64,000 nucleotides of DNA, taken from the NCBI GenBank assembly GCA_036725605.1, contig DAIMDW010000012.1:62001-126000 (forward strand), written 5' to 3'. Under the pieces are notes generated by a model, which was not told the origin of the DNA, did not search any database, and was given only the letters and a program-made list of their open reading frames with translations. Made by a program: the position numbers and the translations under genes. The DNA is from CALBTQ01 sp036725605. GTDB lineage: Bacteria > Lernaellota > Lernaellaia > Lernaellales > Lernaellaceae. Within the stretch, counting starts at the first letter, position 1; each line of letters starts with the position of its first letter. Below, piece by piece: positions 27,018 to 37,194 of this stretch.

Positions 27018-27878
27018 TCACTCCTTTATCCGGGCCGTCACCACGCGCTGGATGCCGGCCAGATCGCGCCGGGTCTCGCCCGGTCGATATCGTCCGTCCT
27101 CGGCCAACAGGGCCACGATCGCCGGGGCCTGCCCCGCGCCGCATTCCAGCGCCAGCAGCCCGCCGCGGTCAAGCACCTCGGGCGCCTGGGCGATCAAGTG
27201 CCGGATGACGTCCAGGCCGTCCGCGCCGCCGTCGAGCGCCGTGCGCGGATCGTGCTGCGCCACCTCGGGCATCGTCGCCGCGCATTCGTCGTGCGGGATG
27301 TACGGCGGGTTGGACACCACCGCCGCCACCGGCCCCGTCACGCCGGCCAGGCAGTCGCCGGCCAGCAATTCCAAACGCGGCGCAACCTGCAATTCGTGCG
27401 CGTTTTCCGCCGTCAGGTTCAGCGCCTGCTCGCTGATGTCCGTGCCCACCGCCGTCCAGGCCGGGCGCTTGACCAGCAGCGAAACGACGACGCAGCCGCT
27501 GCCCACGCCGACTTCGGCCACGCACAGCGGCTCGTCGGCGGGCAGTTCGGCCAGCACGGTTTCGACCAGCAATTCCGTCTCCGGCCGCGGCACCAAGGCG
27601 CGTTTGTCCGTACGGTACGACAAGCCGAAGAACTCCTTGGTTCCCACCAAATGCGCTACCGGCACGCGTTGTCCGCGTTGTTTGACGATTTCACGGAGAC
27701 GTTCGAGCTCGGCGGGCGTCAGGGGCTGATCGTAGCGCAGGTACAGGCCGAGTCGATCCACGCCCAGCACATGGGCCAGCAACACTTCCGCATCCAGACG
27801 CGGGGTGTCGATTCCCTTGGCGGTAAAATACTCACGGCACCACGTCAACAAACGCAATACCGTCCAGGTTTCGGCCAT
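27018..27878 (-). CDS. prmC: Peptide chain release factor N5-glutamine methyltransferase PrmC
   Basis: Methylates the GGQ glutamine of RF1 and RF2. 286 aa. Helical N-terminal domain, SAM-binding VAEVGVGSGCVVVSLL and the catalytic NPPYIP motif; PRPETELLVE is also typical. ATG at 27878 gives MAETWTVLRLL and has GAAGG eight bases upstream; the TTG seven codons earlier is less likely. Cotranscribed with murA; the usual neighbour prfA is not here. Confidence 0.95.
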   Translation of the reverse strand: MAETWTVLRLLTWCREYFTAKGIDTPRLDAEVLLAHVLGVDRLGLYLRYDQPLTPAELERLREIVKQRGQRVPVAHLVGTKEFFGLSYRTDKRALVPRPETELLVETVLAELPADEPLCVAEVGVGSGCVVVSLLVKRPAWTAVGTDISEQALNLTAENAHELQVAPRLELLAGDCLAGVTGPVAAVVSNPPYIPHDECAATMPEVAQHDPRTALDGGADGLDVIRHLIAQAPEVLDRGGLLALECGAGQAPAIVALLAEDGRYRPGETRRDLAGIQRVVTARIKE

Positions 27879-27905
27879 CGGTCGCCTTCGTTTGCTCAAA
27901 GTAAT

Positions 27906-27979
27906 TCGGGGCGGCCGGATTTGAACCGGCGACCCCCTGCGCCCAAGGCAGGTGCGCTACCGGACTGCGCCACGCCCCG
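27906..27979 (-). tRNA. tRNA-Pro (anticodon UGG)
   Basis: Complete cloverleaf: acceptor CGGGGCG/CGCCCCG with the proline-type C1-G72 pair, D arm GCGC...GCGC, anticodon stem CCTGC/GCAGG with loop CTTGGGC (anticodon TGG), T arm GCCGG/CCGGC with TTCAAAT. Discriminator base A; the CCA end is not encoded. Confidence 0.96.
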
Positions 27980-28031
27980 AAAAACGCGCCGGAAAGTAAC
28001 ACGAACCCTCGCGGACCGACAAGGGGGTAAC

Positions 28032-28244
28032 GTCATTCCGGCGACTCGCGATGTTCACTTGTTTACCGGCACAGCTTTCGCCTGGCGGCAAAAACTGTGG
28101 CACATGGAAAAGAGCTTCACTTTCATGTGTGCCACACTTTTGGCGACAGCCAAAGGTGTGCGATTGGGTTGCTTGGACTCATCTAGAACACGAAAAGGGA
28201 TTCCTCCAATCGACACGCGTCCCGCATGTCTCCGTCGGAATGAC
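28032..28244. mobile_element. MITE-like or palindromic repeat element
   Basis: A 213-bp stretch bounded by inverted GTCATTCCGGCG and (reverse) GTCATTCCGACG ends. Inside are two further inverted repeats: TGTGGCACATG with CATGTGTGCCACA (28096-28136) and the dispersed hairpin at 28126-28160. No protein-coding content; the short frames inside it are not convincing. It lies upstream of tRNA-Pro. Confidence 0.45.
28126..28160. repeat. Dispersed hairpin repeat, copy 2
   Basis: Second copy of the 34-base hairpin at 20291-20324, with one extra base in the loop (GACA instead of GAA between the arms). Confidence 0.8.
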
Positions 28245-28264
28245 AAATTTAATAATTAAAACAT

Positions 28265-28295
28265 AAAAAAAAAGCGGCCCGCCGAAGCGGACCGC
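28265..28295 (-). terminator. Terminator of the first Ycf48-like gene
   Basis: On the minus strand GCGGTCCGC, a TTCG tetraloop, GCGGGCCGC, then nine Ts, 25 bases after the stop codon. Confidence 0.92.
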
Positions 28296-28320
28296 CCGAT
28301 TGATTTTTCTCAGCTAATTA

Positions 28321-30000
<1,680 letters not shown>

Positions 30001-30176
30001 CGCTATCCTTTCACCAGGTTGGTTTGTCATCGTTCAACGGCCTGCATTTCCTCTCGCAAGCAAGGGCCAAGTGTAATGCAAAGGAACTCGTTAGGGCAAG
30101 AGGAAGAAATATCTCTGGCGACGCGGCGTCAACCTGTTACAATGCGCGCACAGACATTCATTCGACAGGATACTAT

Positions 30177-31172
30177 ATGTCCGCTGCGGAGCGTCCAACG
30201 AACCACACCGATCGTCTGCGCCTGTTCGCTTTCGTGCTGCTTTTTTCCGCCGCGGCGATCGTCACTCACCAATATTACCGGCAGGTGGAGTTAATCAACC
30301 TCAAAAGCCGCGCGATGATGCACAACCAGATCCTCGCCGGTCAGGCGGAAGCGCCGTACCGTTACCGGGTGCTGCTGCCCCTGACCGCCGAGGCGCTGCG
30401 CCTGGTGCTCAAGCCGGCCCTGGGCGGTGACGATGCAAAGGCGTTTCTCGCCTCGTTCGCCGCTCTCAATTTCCTGATTGTTTTCGCCGGGTTCTGGCTT
30501 TTTTACCGGTATTGCAATCTCTGGTTTTCCGAACTTTACGCTCTGTGCGCCGTGCTGTTTTCCGCCCTGAGTACGCTGATCGGATTCAACTACCATTTTT
30601 ATCAGCCCTGGTCGCTGTTGGAGCCGGCGCTGTTCACCGGCGGCTTGCTTGCGCTGTACCATCGACGCTGGCTGACCCTGGGATTGCTGATCGCCGTGGC
30701 CACGCTGAACCGCGAAACGTCGCTCATGCTGGCGCTCGCCTATCCGGCCGTCTGGCTGTTTCTGCCCGCCGACCGGAGCGAGCCGGCGCCTCCCGCCGCG
30801 CAACGTTTTCTCCGCTCGTTGCTGTACATCATGATCTGGGCGATTGTGTACGGCGGCCTGCGCATCGTTTACGGCCACGCGCCGCACGTGCATTCGCTAT
30901 CGTTCATCTGGGGGCACAATCTCGAACGGTGGGCGCTGTCGATCGTCTACCTGGGCCTGTTTTTCGGCCTGGGCTGGGTGTTCGCCGTCGCGGGCATCCG
31001 CCGAGCGCCGTGGTTTGTACGGCGCACCTGGTGGCTGATCGCGCCGTTCGCCGTATTGTTTCTGGTGTTCGGCAACTGGTACGAAACGCGCTTGCTGACC
31101 ACTCTCCACCCGCTGCTGCTGCCGGCGCTGTTGGCCTACTTCGCCCCCTTAAAAGAAGAGCGGCCGGCCTGA
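30177..31172 (+). CDS. Polytopic membrane protein, possible GT-C-type
   Basis: 331 aa with eight to nine hydrophobic segments. The first large periplasmic loop contains AEAPYRYRVLLPLTAEALR, a motif shared by a set of bacterial membrane proteins sometimes grouped with GT-C glycosyltransferases; the DxD-like element normal for those enzymes is not evident, so this is only a suggestion. ATG at 30177 has CAGGA eight bases upstream; the frame extends 51 codons further but without a plausible start. It is flanked by the two Ycf48-like genes on the opposite strand. Confidence 0.7.
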   Translation: MSAAERPTNHTDRLRLFAFVLLFSAAAIVTHQYYRQVELINLKSRAMMHNQILAGQAEAPYRYRVLLPLTAEALRLVLKPALGGDDAKAFLASFAALNFLIVFAGFWLFYRYCNLWFSELYALCAVLFSALSTLIGFNYHFYQPWSLLEPALFTGGLLALYHRRWLTLGLLIAVATLNRETSLMLALAYPAVWLFLPADRSEPAPPAAQRFLRSLLYIMIWAIVYGGLRIVYGHAPHVHSLSFIWGHNLERWALSIVYLGLFFGLGWVFAVAGIRRAPWFVRRTWWLIAPFAVLFLVFGNWYETRLLTTLHPLLLPALLAYFAPLKEERPA

Positions 31173-31197
31173 GCGGACCGCTCGAACCAACAAAACG

Positions 31198-31213
31198 TGT
31201 TACCTATGTCCTG
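31198..31213. repeat. 16-bp repeat TGTTACCTATGTCCTG, copy 1
   Basis: Exact match to 57014-57029. The sequence resembles terminal inverted repeats of some insertion sequences; no transposase is nearby. Confidence 0.6.
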
Positions 31214-31246
31214 ACAATTGAATGTGGTGATCTGGACACCTGATAG

Positions 31247-31301
31247 CCCTCACCCCCAGCCCCTCTCCCACGGGGAGAGGGTCGGGCGCCAGCCCGGGGT
31301 G
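31247..31301. repeat. Palindromic repeat of the CCCTCACCCC type
   Basis: CCCTCACCCC ... GGGGTGAGG ends enclosing a second stem CCCCTCTCCC/GGGAGAGGG. This is a familiar class of dispersed extragenic palindrome in GC-rich genomes. Only one copy lies in the window. Confidence 0.6.
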
Positions 31302-31347
31302 AGGAATTTTTCCGGCCTATGCCGGCCCCCCTGCTATTACGGAATAG

Positions 31348-31375
31348 AAAAAAGGGCGGCACGCTCGGCCGCCCT
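31348..31375 (-). terminator. Terminator of the second Ycf48-like gene
   Basis: On the minus strand a perfect 8-bp stem AGGGCGGC / GCCGCCCT with a 7-base loop, then TTTTTT. Confidence 0.88.
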
Positions 31376-31430
31376 CATTTCGTATTTTGCATTCAAAAAT
31401 TCCGCATTCCGCATTCGGAATTCGGCGTTA

Positions 31431-33125
31431 TCAGCACCCGCACCCGTCGTCATCGTCGTCATCGTCGTCGTCGTTGTTATCGTCGTCATCGTCATCGTCG
31501 TCGGCGTCGTCGTCTTCGCCGTCTTCAGTCACGCTGACGACCACCGTGTCGGTGTCATCTTCGCTGCCGTCGCTGACGGTCAGGGAGAATTCCAGGTCGC
31601 CCAACTCGCCGGCGTCAAAGGTCGGCGTCGCCGTTTCCGCGCCGGTCAGTTCCACCGGCACGCCGCCGGTCTGTTCCCAGTAGAAGGACAGCGTATCGCC
31701 GTCCGGGTCGACCGAGGCCGAACCGTCAAGCTGCACCGCGGTATCGAGGGCGACGGTCTGATCGTCACCGGCAACGGCGGTCGGGCCGGTGTTGGGCTGC
31801 GTGTATTTGCCCACGGCCTTGTCCATGCCCGCGCCGTACAGGACGTGATTGTTGGCCCACTTGAAGTCCATCAGCACACTGGCGATGTCCGCGGTATAGG
31901 ACGTGTCTTCGGTCCAGGTCTGGCCGCCGTCCTCGGTGTACAAAACAACGCCGTACGCCGCCATCCCGCGCATCGCGGCCCCGGCGAGGAAGCCGATCTG
32001 GCCGTTGCCGGAGAACATGCTGCGATACAGCTTGAACCTCGTGCCCGCCTCCACCGAGGTCGGCAGACGATCCGAGACGTCTTCCCAGGTGTCGCCGCCG
32101 TCGTTCGTGTAGTAGAGGGAGGAAAGCTTGCCGGCGACCTGCGCGTGCGGCTCGCCGATGATCCAGCCGATGTTCTCGTCGACCATCGTGATGTCCGCGA
32201 AGCCGTCGTGCACTTCGTCCAGCACCAGCTCCCAGGTGTCGCCGCCGTCGCGCGTGCGATACACCTTGCCGCTGGACATCTTCGGGTCGTCCTCGCCGCG
32301 CAGCGAATCTTCCTGCACCTGCCAACGGTAAAGCGGATCGCTGAGCATGCGCTGACGGTGCAGCAGCCACTCGAACATTTCCTCGGGATCGTCGGTCGAC
32401 GACGGCGCAAATCCTTTTTCCTCTTCGGGAAGGCCCGCCGCGAGGAAGCCGACATCCTCATTGATGAAATCCAGGTCATTGTAGAAGGTCATCAGGTTGC
32501 CCGGCGCGTTGCCGTCTTCCCAGGTCTTGCCGCCGTCGGTGGTTTTCCACAAAACGTTGGGCGCGCCCGCGGCGTAGCCGACGTTCTCGTCGACCATCTG
32601 AATGCGCATCACCATGTTCAGGAAGGTCGGCGCGTTGACGGTCGCTTCCACCAGCGTCTCGCCGCCGTCCTCGGTGTACTTCATCCGGCCGTGAATATTG
32701 GCCATGCACAGAAACAGGCAGGCGGGAAATTCGTGCTGTTCGATGCACTCCTCGTCGATCTTGAAGCCCGCGAACACCGCGTTGTCCGGCCCGCCGGCGT
32801 CGGCAGCCATGAAGATGTCGAACATGTCCAGCATGTCGCAACCGCTGATCAGATCCATGTTGATCGAGTAGATGGTGCTCCAGTGTTGACCGCCGTCTTC
32901 ACTCTTCCAGGCGGTGTCGATATTCAAACCGCTGGTCTGATGCACGCCGATGGAATACAGGTTGTCGATGTCGCCCACACCCAGCGCCATAATTGCCGCG
33001 TTGCTCAGGCCGGGCGTGCCGCCCAGACCGTACAATTTTTCCCACTCGCCGTACTCGGCCGTCGCGGTCGCCGCCGTCAGCGCGAGCAAGGCGATCATCA
33101 AGATGAACAGTGTTGTTTTACGCAT
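31431..33125 (-). CDS. Secreted Ycf48/BNR-type propeller with PKD domain and Asp-rich GCGC tail (paralogue)
   Basis: 564 aa. Same architecture as the 28.3-kb gene: signal peptide (ending TATA), BNR motifs (KSEDGGQHW, KTTDGGKTW, RTRDGGDTW, YTNDGGDTW, YTEDGGQTW), a PKD-like domain (GPTAVAGDDQTVALD ... SVDPDGDTLSFYWEQTGG) and a tail of about 35 mostly Asp residues ending DDDGCGC. Both paralogues share a cysteine-containing segment around EECIEQHEFPACLFLCMA / QECIDGYGPDIGQQMICMI, which may form disulfides. Start ATG at 33125 is fixed by AAGGAGAAGTAGAC. Confidence 0.85.
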   Translation of the reverse strand: MRKTTLFILMIALLALTAATATAEYGEWEKLYGLGGTPGLSNAAIMALGVGDIDNLYSIGVHQTSGLNIDTAWKSEDGGQHWSTIYSINMDLISGCDMLDMFDIFMAADAGGPDNAVFAGFKIDEECIEQHEFPACLFLCMANIHGRMKYTEDGGETLVEATVNAPTFLNMVMRIQMVDENVGYAAGAPNVLWKTTDGGKTWEDGNAPGNLMTFYNDLDFINEDVGFLAAGLPEEEKGFAPSSTDDPEEMFEWLLHRQRMLSDPLYRWQVQEDSLRGEDDPKMSSGKVYRTRDGGDTWELVLDEVHDGFADITMVDENIGWIIGEPHAQVAGKLSSLYYTNDGGDTWEDVSDRLPTSVEAGTRFKLYRSMFSGNGQIGFLAGAAMRGMAAYGVVLYTEDGGQTWTEDTSYTADIASVLMDFKWANNHVLYGAGMDKAVGKYTQPNTGPTAVAGDDQTVALDTAVQLDGSASVDPDGDTLSFYWEQTGGVPVELTGAETATPTFDAGELGDLEFSLTVSDGSEDDTDTVVVSVTEDGEDDDADDDDDDDDNNDDDDDDDDDGCGC

Positions 33126-33248
33126 GTCTACTTCTCCTTGGCCGCGAGAGGCCAATAATCTTCGCCGGTACAATCCACGACGGATTTCCGTCGTCGCCGA
33201 GGACGAATTGTAAGGTGAGCGGCAAGAATGGTCAAACGGTTCGAGCGC

Positions 33249-34079
33249 TCAATAACGATACAGCAACGCCAGGCGGTAGGTCGGTCCGCTGGCGACGTTG
33301 CGCCCGCTGATCGGAACGAGGGTTTGGAATTCCAGCGCCCAATGTTGGGCGAAAAACACGCCCAAATTTAGGTTGCCGGTCAGCCGGTCGTATTCCGGCC
33401 CCTGGTAGAAGAAATTCCATTCGGCCTCATCGTCGGCTTCGCCGGCGGCCGTTTCCCCATTAAGGCGCGCCCCGCCGAACACGATGCTGTAAGCGAAGTT
33501 GACTTCCGCGCCGTAAATCCAAACATTCGCCGGATCGTCCAGGCGCAGGCGATACCCGCCGTCGATGCCCGCGGTAAACAGCGAAAAACGCACCGCGGCC
33601 AGCAACCGGCCGTCGAAATCGATTTGTCCGTCACCCGCGGGCAGATCCTTGCCCTTGTCGTAGAAAAACGGCAGCTTCATCCCGCCGGCCAGCGACAACG
33701 CCGCGCGGTTGCCGCCCAGCGCCATCCACTGTACGCCCAGGTTGATGTCGCGCAACGCCCAATTGGTTTCGTCGAGGCCGTCGTCGCCGGTCAGATGCTG
33801 CCAGCCCATGATCAGGTTCACGTCCAGTTCGATCGTCTCGGTCACGCCCACGGCCAATTCGCCGAAGCCGGCAACGTCGCGGTAGTACATATCGTTGAAA
33901 TATGTTTGCAGCTTGCCGTCGTCGTCGCGGAACTGCGTCGAAGTGAAATAATGCACGCCGAAGCGGCCGAGAAACTGGCTTTCGGGCATGTTGAACGCGT
34001 CGGCCCACGCCCCGGTCGTCCACAGCAACAACAGCAACGCCGCCAGGCAACCAATCTTCGCTTTTCGCATCGTTTTCAT
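33249..34079 (-). CDS. Outer-membrane beta-barrel-like protein
   Basis: About 276 aa. Signal peptide (CLAALLLLLWTTGAWA), then alternating hydrophobic/polar strands with many Tyr, Phe and Gly, ending in LALLYRY; the aromatic C-terminal residue is the usual BAM recognition signal. Resembles barrel proteins of the transporter/OmpW-like size class, but no family is assigned. Three Met codons lie close together at the start (34088, 34079, 34070); I chose the middle one, and the uncertainty is only a few residues. It is 35 bases downstream of an Asp-linker lipoprotein. Confidence 0.72.
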   Translation of the reverse strand: MKTMRKAKIGCLAALLLLLWTTGAWADAFNMPESQFLGRFGVHYFTSTQFRDDDGKLQTYFNDMYYRDVAGFGELAVGVTETIELDVNLIMGWQHLTGDDGLDETNWALRDINLGVQWMALGGNRAALSLAGGMKLPFFYDKGKDLPAGDGQIDFDGRLLAAVRFSLFTAGIDGGYRLRLDDPANVWIYGAEVNFAYSIVFGGARLNGETAAGEADDEAEWNFFYQGPEYDRLTGNLNLGVFFAQHWALEFQTLVPISGRNVASGPTYRLALLYRY

Positions 34080-34114
34080 CCCATCCATCTTTTGTGCGTC
34101 AAATGATTTGAAGC

Positions 34115-35437
34115 TCAAGGCAAGAATAGGTCCGCTATCTGCAGTATCAACACCAGCGTCTTTTTCAGGCCGTCGTGCCCCGGTTCGGCGTACATCGCGC
34201 CCAGGTCCAACGTGAGGAACGACCAGTCGGGAATCAGACGCGGCCAGCCGAGCGCCGCCAGCAGCTCGTTGAAGTACGACAGGTGGAACGGATCGACCGT
34301 CTCCGGATCCGGATCATACTCGGTGTAATCCAGCAGGCTGCCGCGCAACTCCTCGGCGAGGAACTTCACCGCCGCGGCGATTTCCATATCGTTGTCTTCG
34401 AACACGCCGATGACCGGCATGCGGTACGGCTCACCCTCAGTGTATTGATGATCGCCGTTGAGATCCTCGTAGGCCAGGATGTCCTGCGTCTGGTCGTCGG
34501 TGTCGGCCTCGATCGCCTCGAAACCCTTGATCAACTCGTCACAGGCCAGCGCCAGATGCAGACCGGCCAACTGGAACTGCTCGGCGTTCTCGGTCGGCAA
34601 CGTCAGCAGATTCGGGTACTGCGGATCGGTCAGCATATACAGCAGAATGTCGACCAACTCGCCGATCGCCTCGGTCAAGTCGCCGTCCCAGTCGATTTCG
34701 GCGATCGACCAGGCCATCGACAAATCCAGATCGAGCGAAATGGCCGCCAGGTGTTCGAACAGGCCCAACATCGCCAATGACGGCGCCTGGAAGGCGTGCA
34801 GCTCGGCGTCGTCGAAATGGCCGTACACTTCGTCGAGCAATTCGAAGCGGATGATCAGCGGAATCCACAACTCCTCTTCCTGCTCGAACTCGCACCCCAG
34901 CGACAGGCACTTTTGCGCCACCAGCCGCTGCTCGCTGGTCGTGGTGAACAGGATGCCTTCCAACGCCTGATCCAGGAAGTTGTCGAGCAGATTGTCCGGA
35001 TCGTCGTCCTTCACCGGGCTGCCGTAATCGAGGATCGTCTCGACGTAATCGACCATCACGCTGACGAAATCGAAGATGTGCAGTTCGTGGCCGATCACCA
35101 AACCGTACAGCGCGTCGGGATTATCCGGGGCCACTTCCGCCGCGGCGAAAAAGTGCAGGTTCGCGCGGTCGCCGTCGCCGTAGTGCAGCCACAGCTTGCC
35201 CTGCTCGATTTCCTCGGCGGGATCGATTGTGTCGTCGTCGAGCGTATCGTCGTCGTCGTCGTCGACGGTGTCGTCGTCGGGCGTGGCGTCGTCGTCATCG
35301 TCGTCATCGTCGCTCGAATCGTCGTCGTGATGATCGATGTCCGCATCGTCGTCATCGTCGCCGCAGGTGCACCCCGCCGACAACAAAAGCAACAATACCG
35401 CCAACAGCGCCAAACCATAATGAGCGCGCAAACGCAT
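34115..35437 (-). CDS. Asp-rich-linker lipoprotein with a helical TPR-like domain
   Basis: 440 aa. Lipobox LSAGC (Cys23) followed by TCGDDDDD and about 45 residues of DDDT/DDDS linker. The rest is helical; LWLHYGDGDRANLHFFAAAEVAPDNPDALYGL reads as a TPR unit, and the remainder has no recognised family. The segment after about residue 300 includes AYEDLNGDHQYTEGEP, which could be an EF-hand-like Ca2+ loop (D-x-N-x-D pattern). Start is fixed by GCGGAGGAAG upstream of ATG. Confidence 0.78.
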   Translation of the reverse strand: MRLRAHYGLALLAVLLLLLSAGCTCGDDDDDADIDHHDDDSSDDDDDDDDATPDDDTVDDDDDDTLDDDTIDPAEEIEQGKLWLHYGDGDRANLHFFAAAEVAPDNPDALYGLVIGHELHIFDFVSVMVDYVETILDYGSPVKDDDPDNLLDNFLDQALEGILFTTTSEQRLVAQKCLSLGCEFEQEEELWIPLIIRFELLDEVYGHFDDAELHAFQAPSLAMLGLFEHLAAISLDLDLSMAWSIAEIDWDGDLTEAIGELVDILLYMLTDPQYPNLLTLPTENAEQFQLAGLHLALACDELIKGFEAIEADTDDQTQDILAYEDLNGDHQYTEGEPYRMPVIGVFEDNDMEIAAAVKFLAEELRGSLLDYTEYDPDPETVDPFHLSYFNELLAALGWPRLIPDWSFLTLDLGAMYAEPGHDGLKKTLVLILQIADLFLP

Positions 35438-35591
35438 AGCTTCCTCCGCAGACGAATTGAATTAATTTACCAGAGGATGAGCCCGATCACAAACGGAACA
35501 TGAAAAAACCGACGCCGATCGAAGCCGCTTGGGTGGTCGCCGCGCCACTCCCCAGGGATGGACCGCCTTTTTTTCGGCCTACCGGGACGTT
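35438..35591. other. Upstream region of the TPR-like lipoprotein gene
   Basis: About 150 bases without a supported gene. It lies between the small-RNA terminator and the next start codon and should contain that gene's own promoter. Confidence 0.35.
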
Positions 35592-35782
35592 AAAAACGAA
35601 GGTCGACGAAACCGTGCTTTTCGTCGACCACTCGGACTATAGGTTGGCTGGGATGGGGATGACCTTGAAAAGTCCAGGTTTTTACCAAAAGGCCAAAAGC
35701 GGTATTACCTTTTCGCAGCAGACCCCCAACAGTTGCCGGGAACCAAGGTGCATCCCCATCCAACCGTATTTACTATCCTTCC
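35592..35782 (-). ncRNA. Structured small RNA, 6S RNA-like candidate
   Basis: About 190 bases with all parts of a free-standing RNA gene: a near-ideal promoter just upstream, ends that pair with each other, and a strong terminator. On the minus strand GGAUAGUA near the 5' end can pair with UAUAGUCC near the 3' end. Next, GGUUGG, UGGGGAUG and ACCUUG pair with CCAACC, CAUCCCCA and CAAGGU to make a long rod, enclosing an internal region of about 75 bases with a further small hairpin (AAAAG...CUUUU). The length and rod-with-bubble shape match 6S RNA, which binds sigma70 RNA polymerase; this identity is inference. A leader RNA of the lipoprotein gene 150 bases downstream is the main alternative. 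Confidence 0.55.
35601..35629 (-). terminator. Terminator of the small RNA
   Basis: On the minus strand GGTCGACGAAA ... TTTCGTCGACC, an 11-bp perfect stem, then TTCGTTTTT. Confidence 0.8.
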
Positions 35783-35788
35783 AATTGA

Positions 35789-35817
35789 ATTATAACCAAA
35801 AATTATGTTTTGTCGAA
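35789..35817 (-). promoter_or_regulatory. Promoter of the small RNA
   Basis: On the minus strand TTCGAC (35817-35812), exactly 17 bases, TATAAT (35794-35789). Predicted start near 35782. Confidence 0.75.
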
Positions 35818-35910
35818 CAGAAAAATGACATTTTCGACAACTGCGAAAAATCCGAGTTCATCGTTATTCCAAGCCCGTCTTCTTATCTCGAATGCGCCGC
35901 CCTCGTCGCA

Positions 35911-37110
35911 TTATTCAATCAGCTTCATATCGATATTCGCCGGCAGCCGATTGTTGCCGCTTGGATCGCCGGGCCAGAAGTAAGCATCCTCACCGACCAT
36001 TTGGAGCAAGTAATACTGATATACTGAATTATTTTTATAGTAGCACCGAACGCAAATCGTCCATAACTCGTTTTCATTGACAACCGACATTTTTCCACAC
36101 CGGTCATTCGCGCCTTGATAACCATACTCCGAGTAGTTTTCCGGTAGCGGCGGTTGCGGCTTCTCAATTTCCGTCCAGACGCCGGCAGTGTATTTGTACA
36201 ATGACGATACGGTAACCCAACCTTCGCCTGTATGTTCCTGCCTGTAAACCACTGCCCAACCGTGCTGCGCATCGGTAAAGTCCCAATCCAGACCGACCTC
36301 AAAATCGCCAAGATCGCCCTCGTAAACGATCTGCGTCTTATCCCAGGTCGCGCCGTCCCAATGTGTGAAGACAAGAGGAGAATAACCGCCATTGGACATC
36401 GCCACCCAGATGTCGTCCAACGCATTGTATTGAATGCCGGCGATATACAACGGCAAAATGTCCGGCGAAAACTGCTCGTACACCGGATGATCGTCCAGGC
36501 AGACGATGGTTTCGGTTTCGCTGCCGTTCCAGTGCGCCAGGCAGTAATCGTTCTCCACCGCGACAGCGTCGTCAGGTTCTCGCATGTCATAAGAGAATAT
36601 CGGCAATTCCAGCCACTGATCGCCGGTGTATTCATACTTGCTGAAATACCCGAGGTCACGCGCAAAAAAAGTAAAAACATCCAATTCATAATATGATTTG
36701 TCTTTGTTCCACAGGTGCCCGATTTGCTCGAGCACGCCGTTTTCCAGTCGATACACGTCGCCGCTGTTGTTCTTATTTAAAAAGAACGTGTTCTCATCCA
36801 GGGCGAAGCAGTGACCGAAGTGCTCATGTTCCGTCTCCTGCCAGACATCGCCGGTCAGCAGGAAAACCTTTTCCCCGCACAAAATACCAAGCCGCTGCCC
36901 GTCGTCCTGATAAGGGTCCAGATTCAGCGGCGGCGGTGGCCAGAAAGGATCGTCGTCATCGTCCACCGTATCGTCGTCGATCGTGTCATCGTCGGTTGTA
37001 TCGTCGTCGGCGTCGCCGGCGTCATCATCGTCGTCATCGTCACCGCAGGCGAAGGAAAAAAGAAAGGCAAGAAGAAAGGCAATCGATATCCAAGACAACA
37101 AAGCTTTCAT
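35911..37110 (-). CDS. Asp-rich-linker lipoprotein, propeller-like
   Basis: 399 aa. Lipobox SFAC (Cys22), then GDDDDDDD and a linker of DDDT units to about residue 55, a PPPP hinge, and a domain rich in W-D/G and Tyr motifs (FTHWDGATWDKTQIVY, YKYTAGVWTEIEKP, WLELPIFSYD) that looks like a BNR/Kelch-type propeller. Resembles the 42.8-kb lipoprotein in plan. ATG at 37110 has GGA seven bases upstream. More AT-rich than the neighbouring genes. Confidence 0.78.
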   Translation of the reverse strand: MKALLSWISIAFLLAFLFSFACGDDDDDDDAGDADDDTTDDDTIDDDTVDDDDDPFWPPPPLNLDPYQDDGQRLGILCGEKVFLLTGDVWQETEHEHFGHCFALDENTFFLNKNNSGDVYRLENGVLEQIGHLWNKDKSYYELDVFTFFARDLGYFSKYEYTGDQWLELPIFSYDMREPDDAVAVENDYCLAHWNGSETETIVCLDDHPVYEQFSPDILPLYIAGIQYNALDDIWVAMSNGGYSPLVFTHWDGATWDKTQIVYEGDLGDFEVGLDWDFTDAQHGWAVVYRQEHTGEGWVTVSSLYKYTAGVWTEIEKPQPPLPENYSEYGYQGANDRCGKMSVVNENELWTICVRCYYKNNSVYQYYLLQMVGEDAYFWPGDPSGNNRLPANIDMKLIE

Positions 37111-37194
37111 CGCGTAGTCCATCCAATATTGCAGTTATTAACTATTCTATTCATTCATTAATGTCAATGGAGAAACAGTAATATTTTTAGAACA

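Larger units (their letters stand above)
31173..31430. other. Repeat-rich gap
   Basis: Holds, in order, the 16-bp repeat at 31198-31213, a GC-rich palindromic repeat at 31247-31301 and the terminator at 31348-31375. The bases just after the neighbouring stop codon (about 31395-31430) resemble those after the stop of the 57.1-kb gene (TTCCGCATT-type runs). Confidence 0.5.

Noticed and set aside
28055..28246. 63-codon minus-strand frame in the hairpin element
   Set aside because: No SD; its sequence is a translation of the palindromic repeats and has no protein features.
35500..36027. Plus-strand frame of 175 codons over the small RNA
   Set aside because: Overlaps the end of a lipoprotein gene, has no SD or family match, and the region has RNA gene signals on the other strand.
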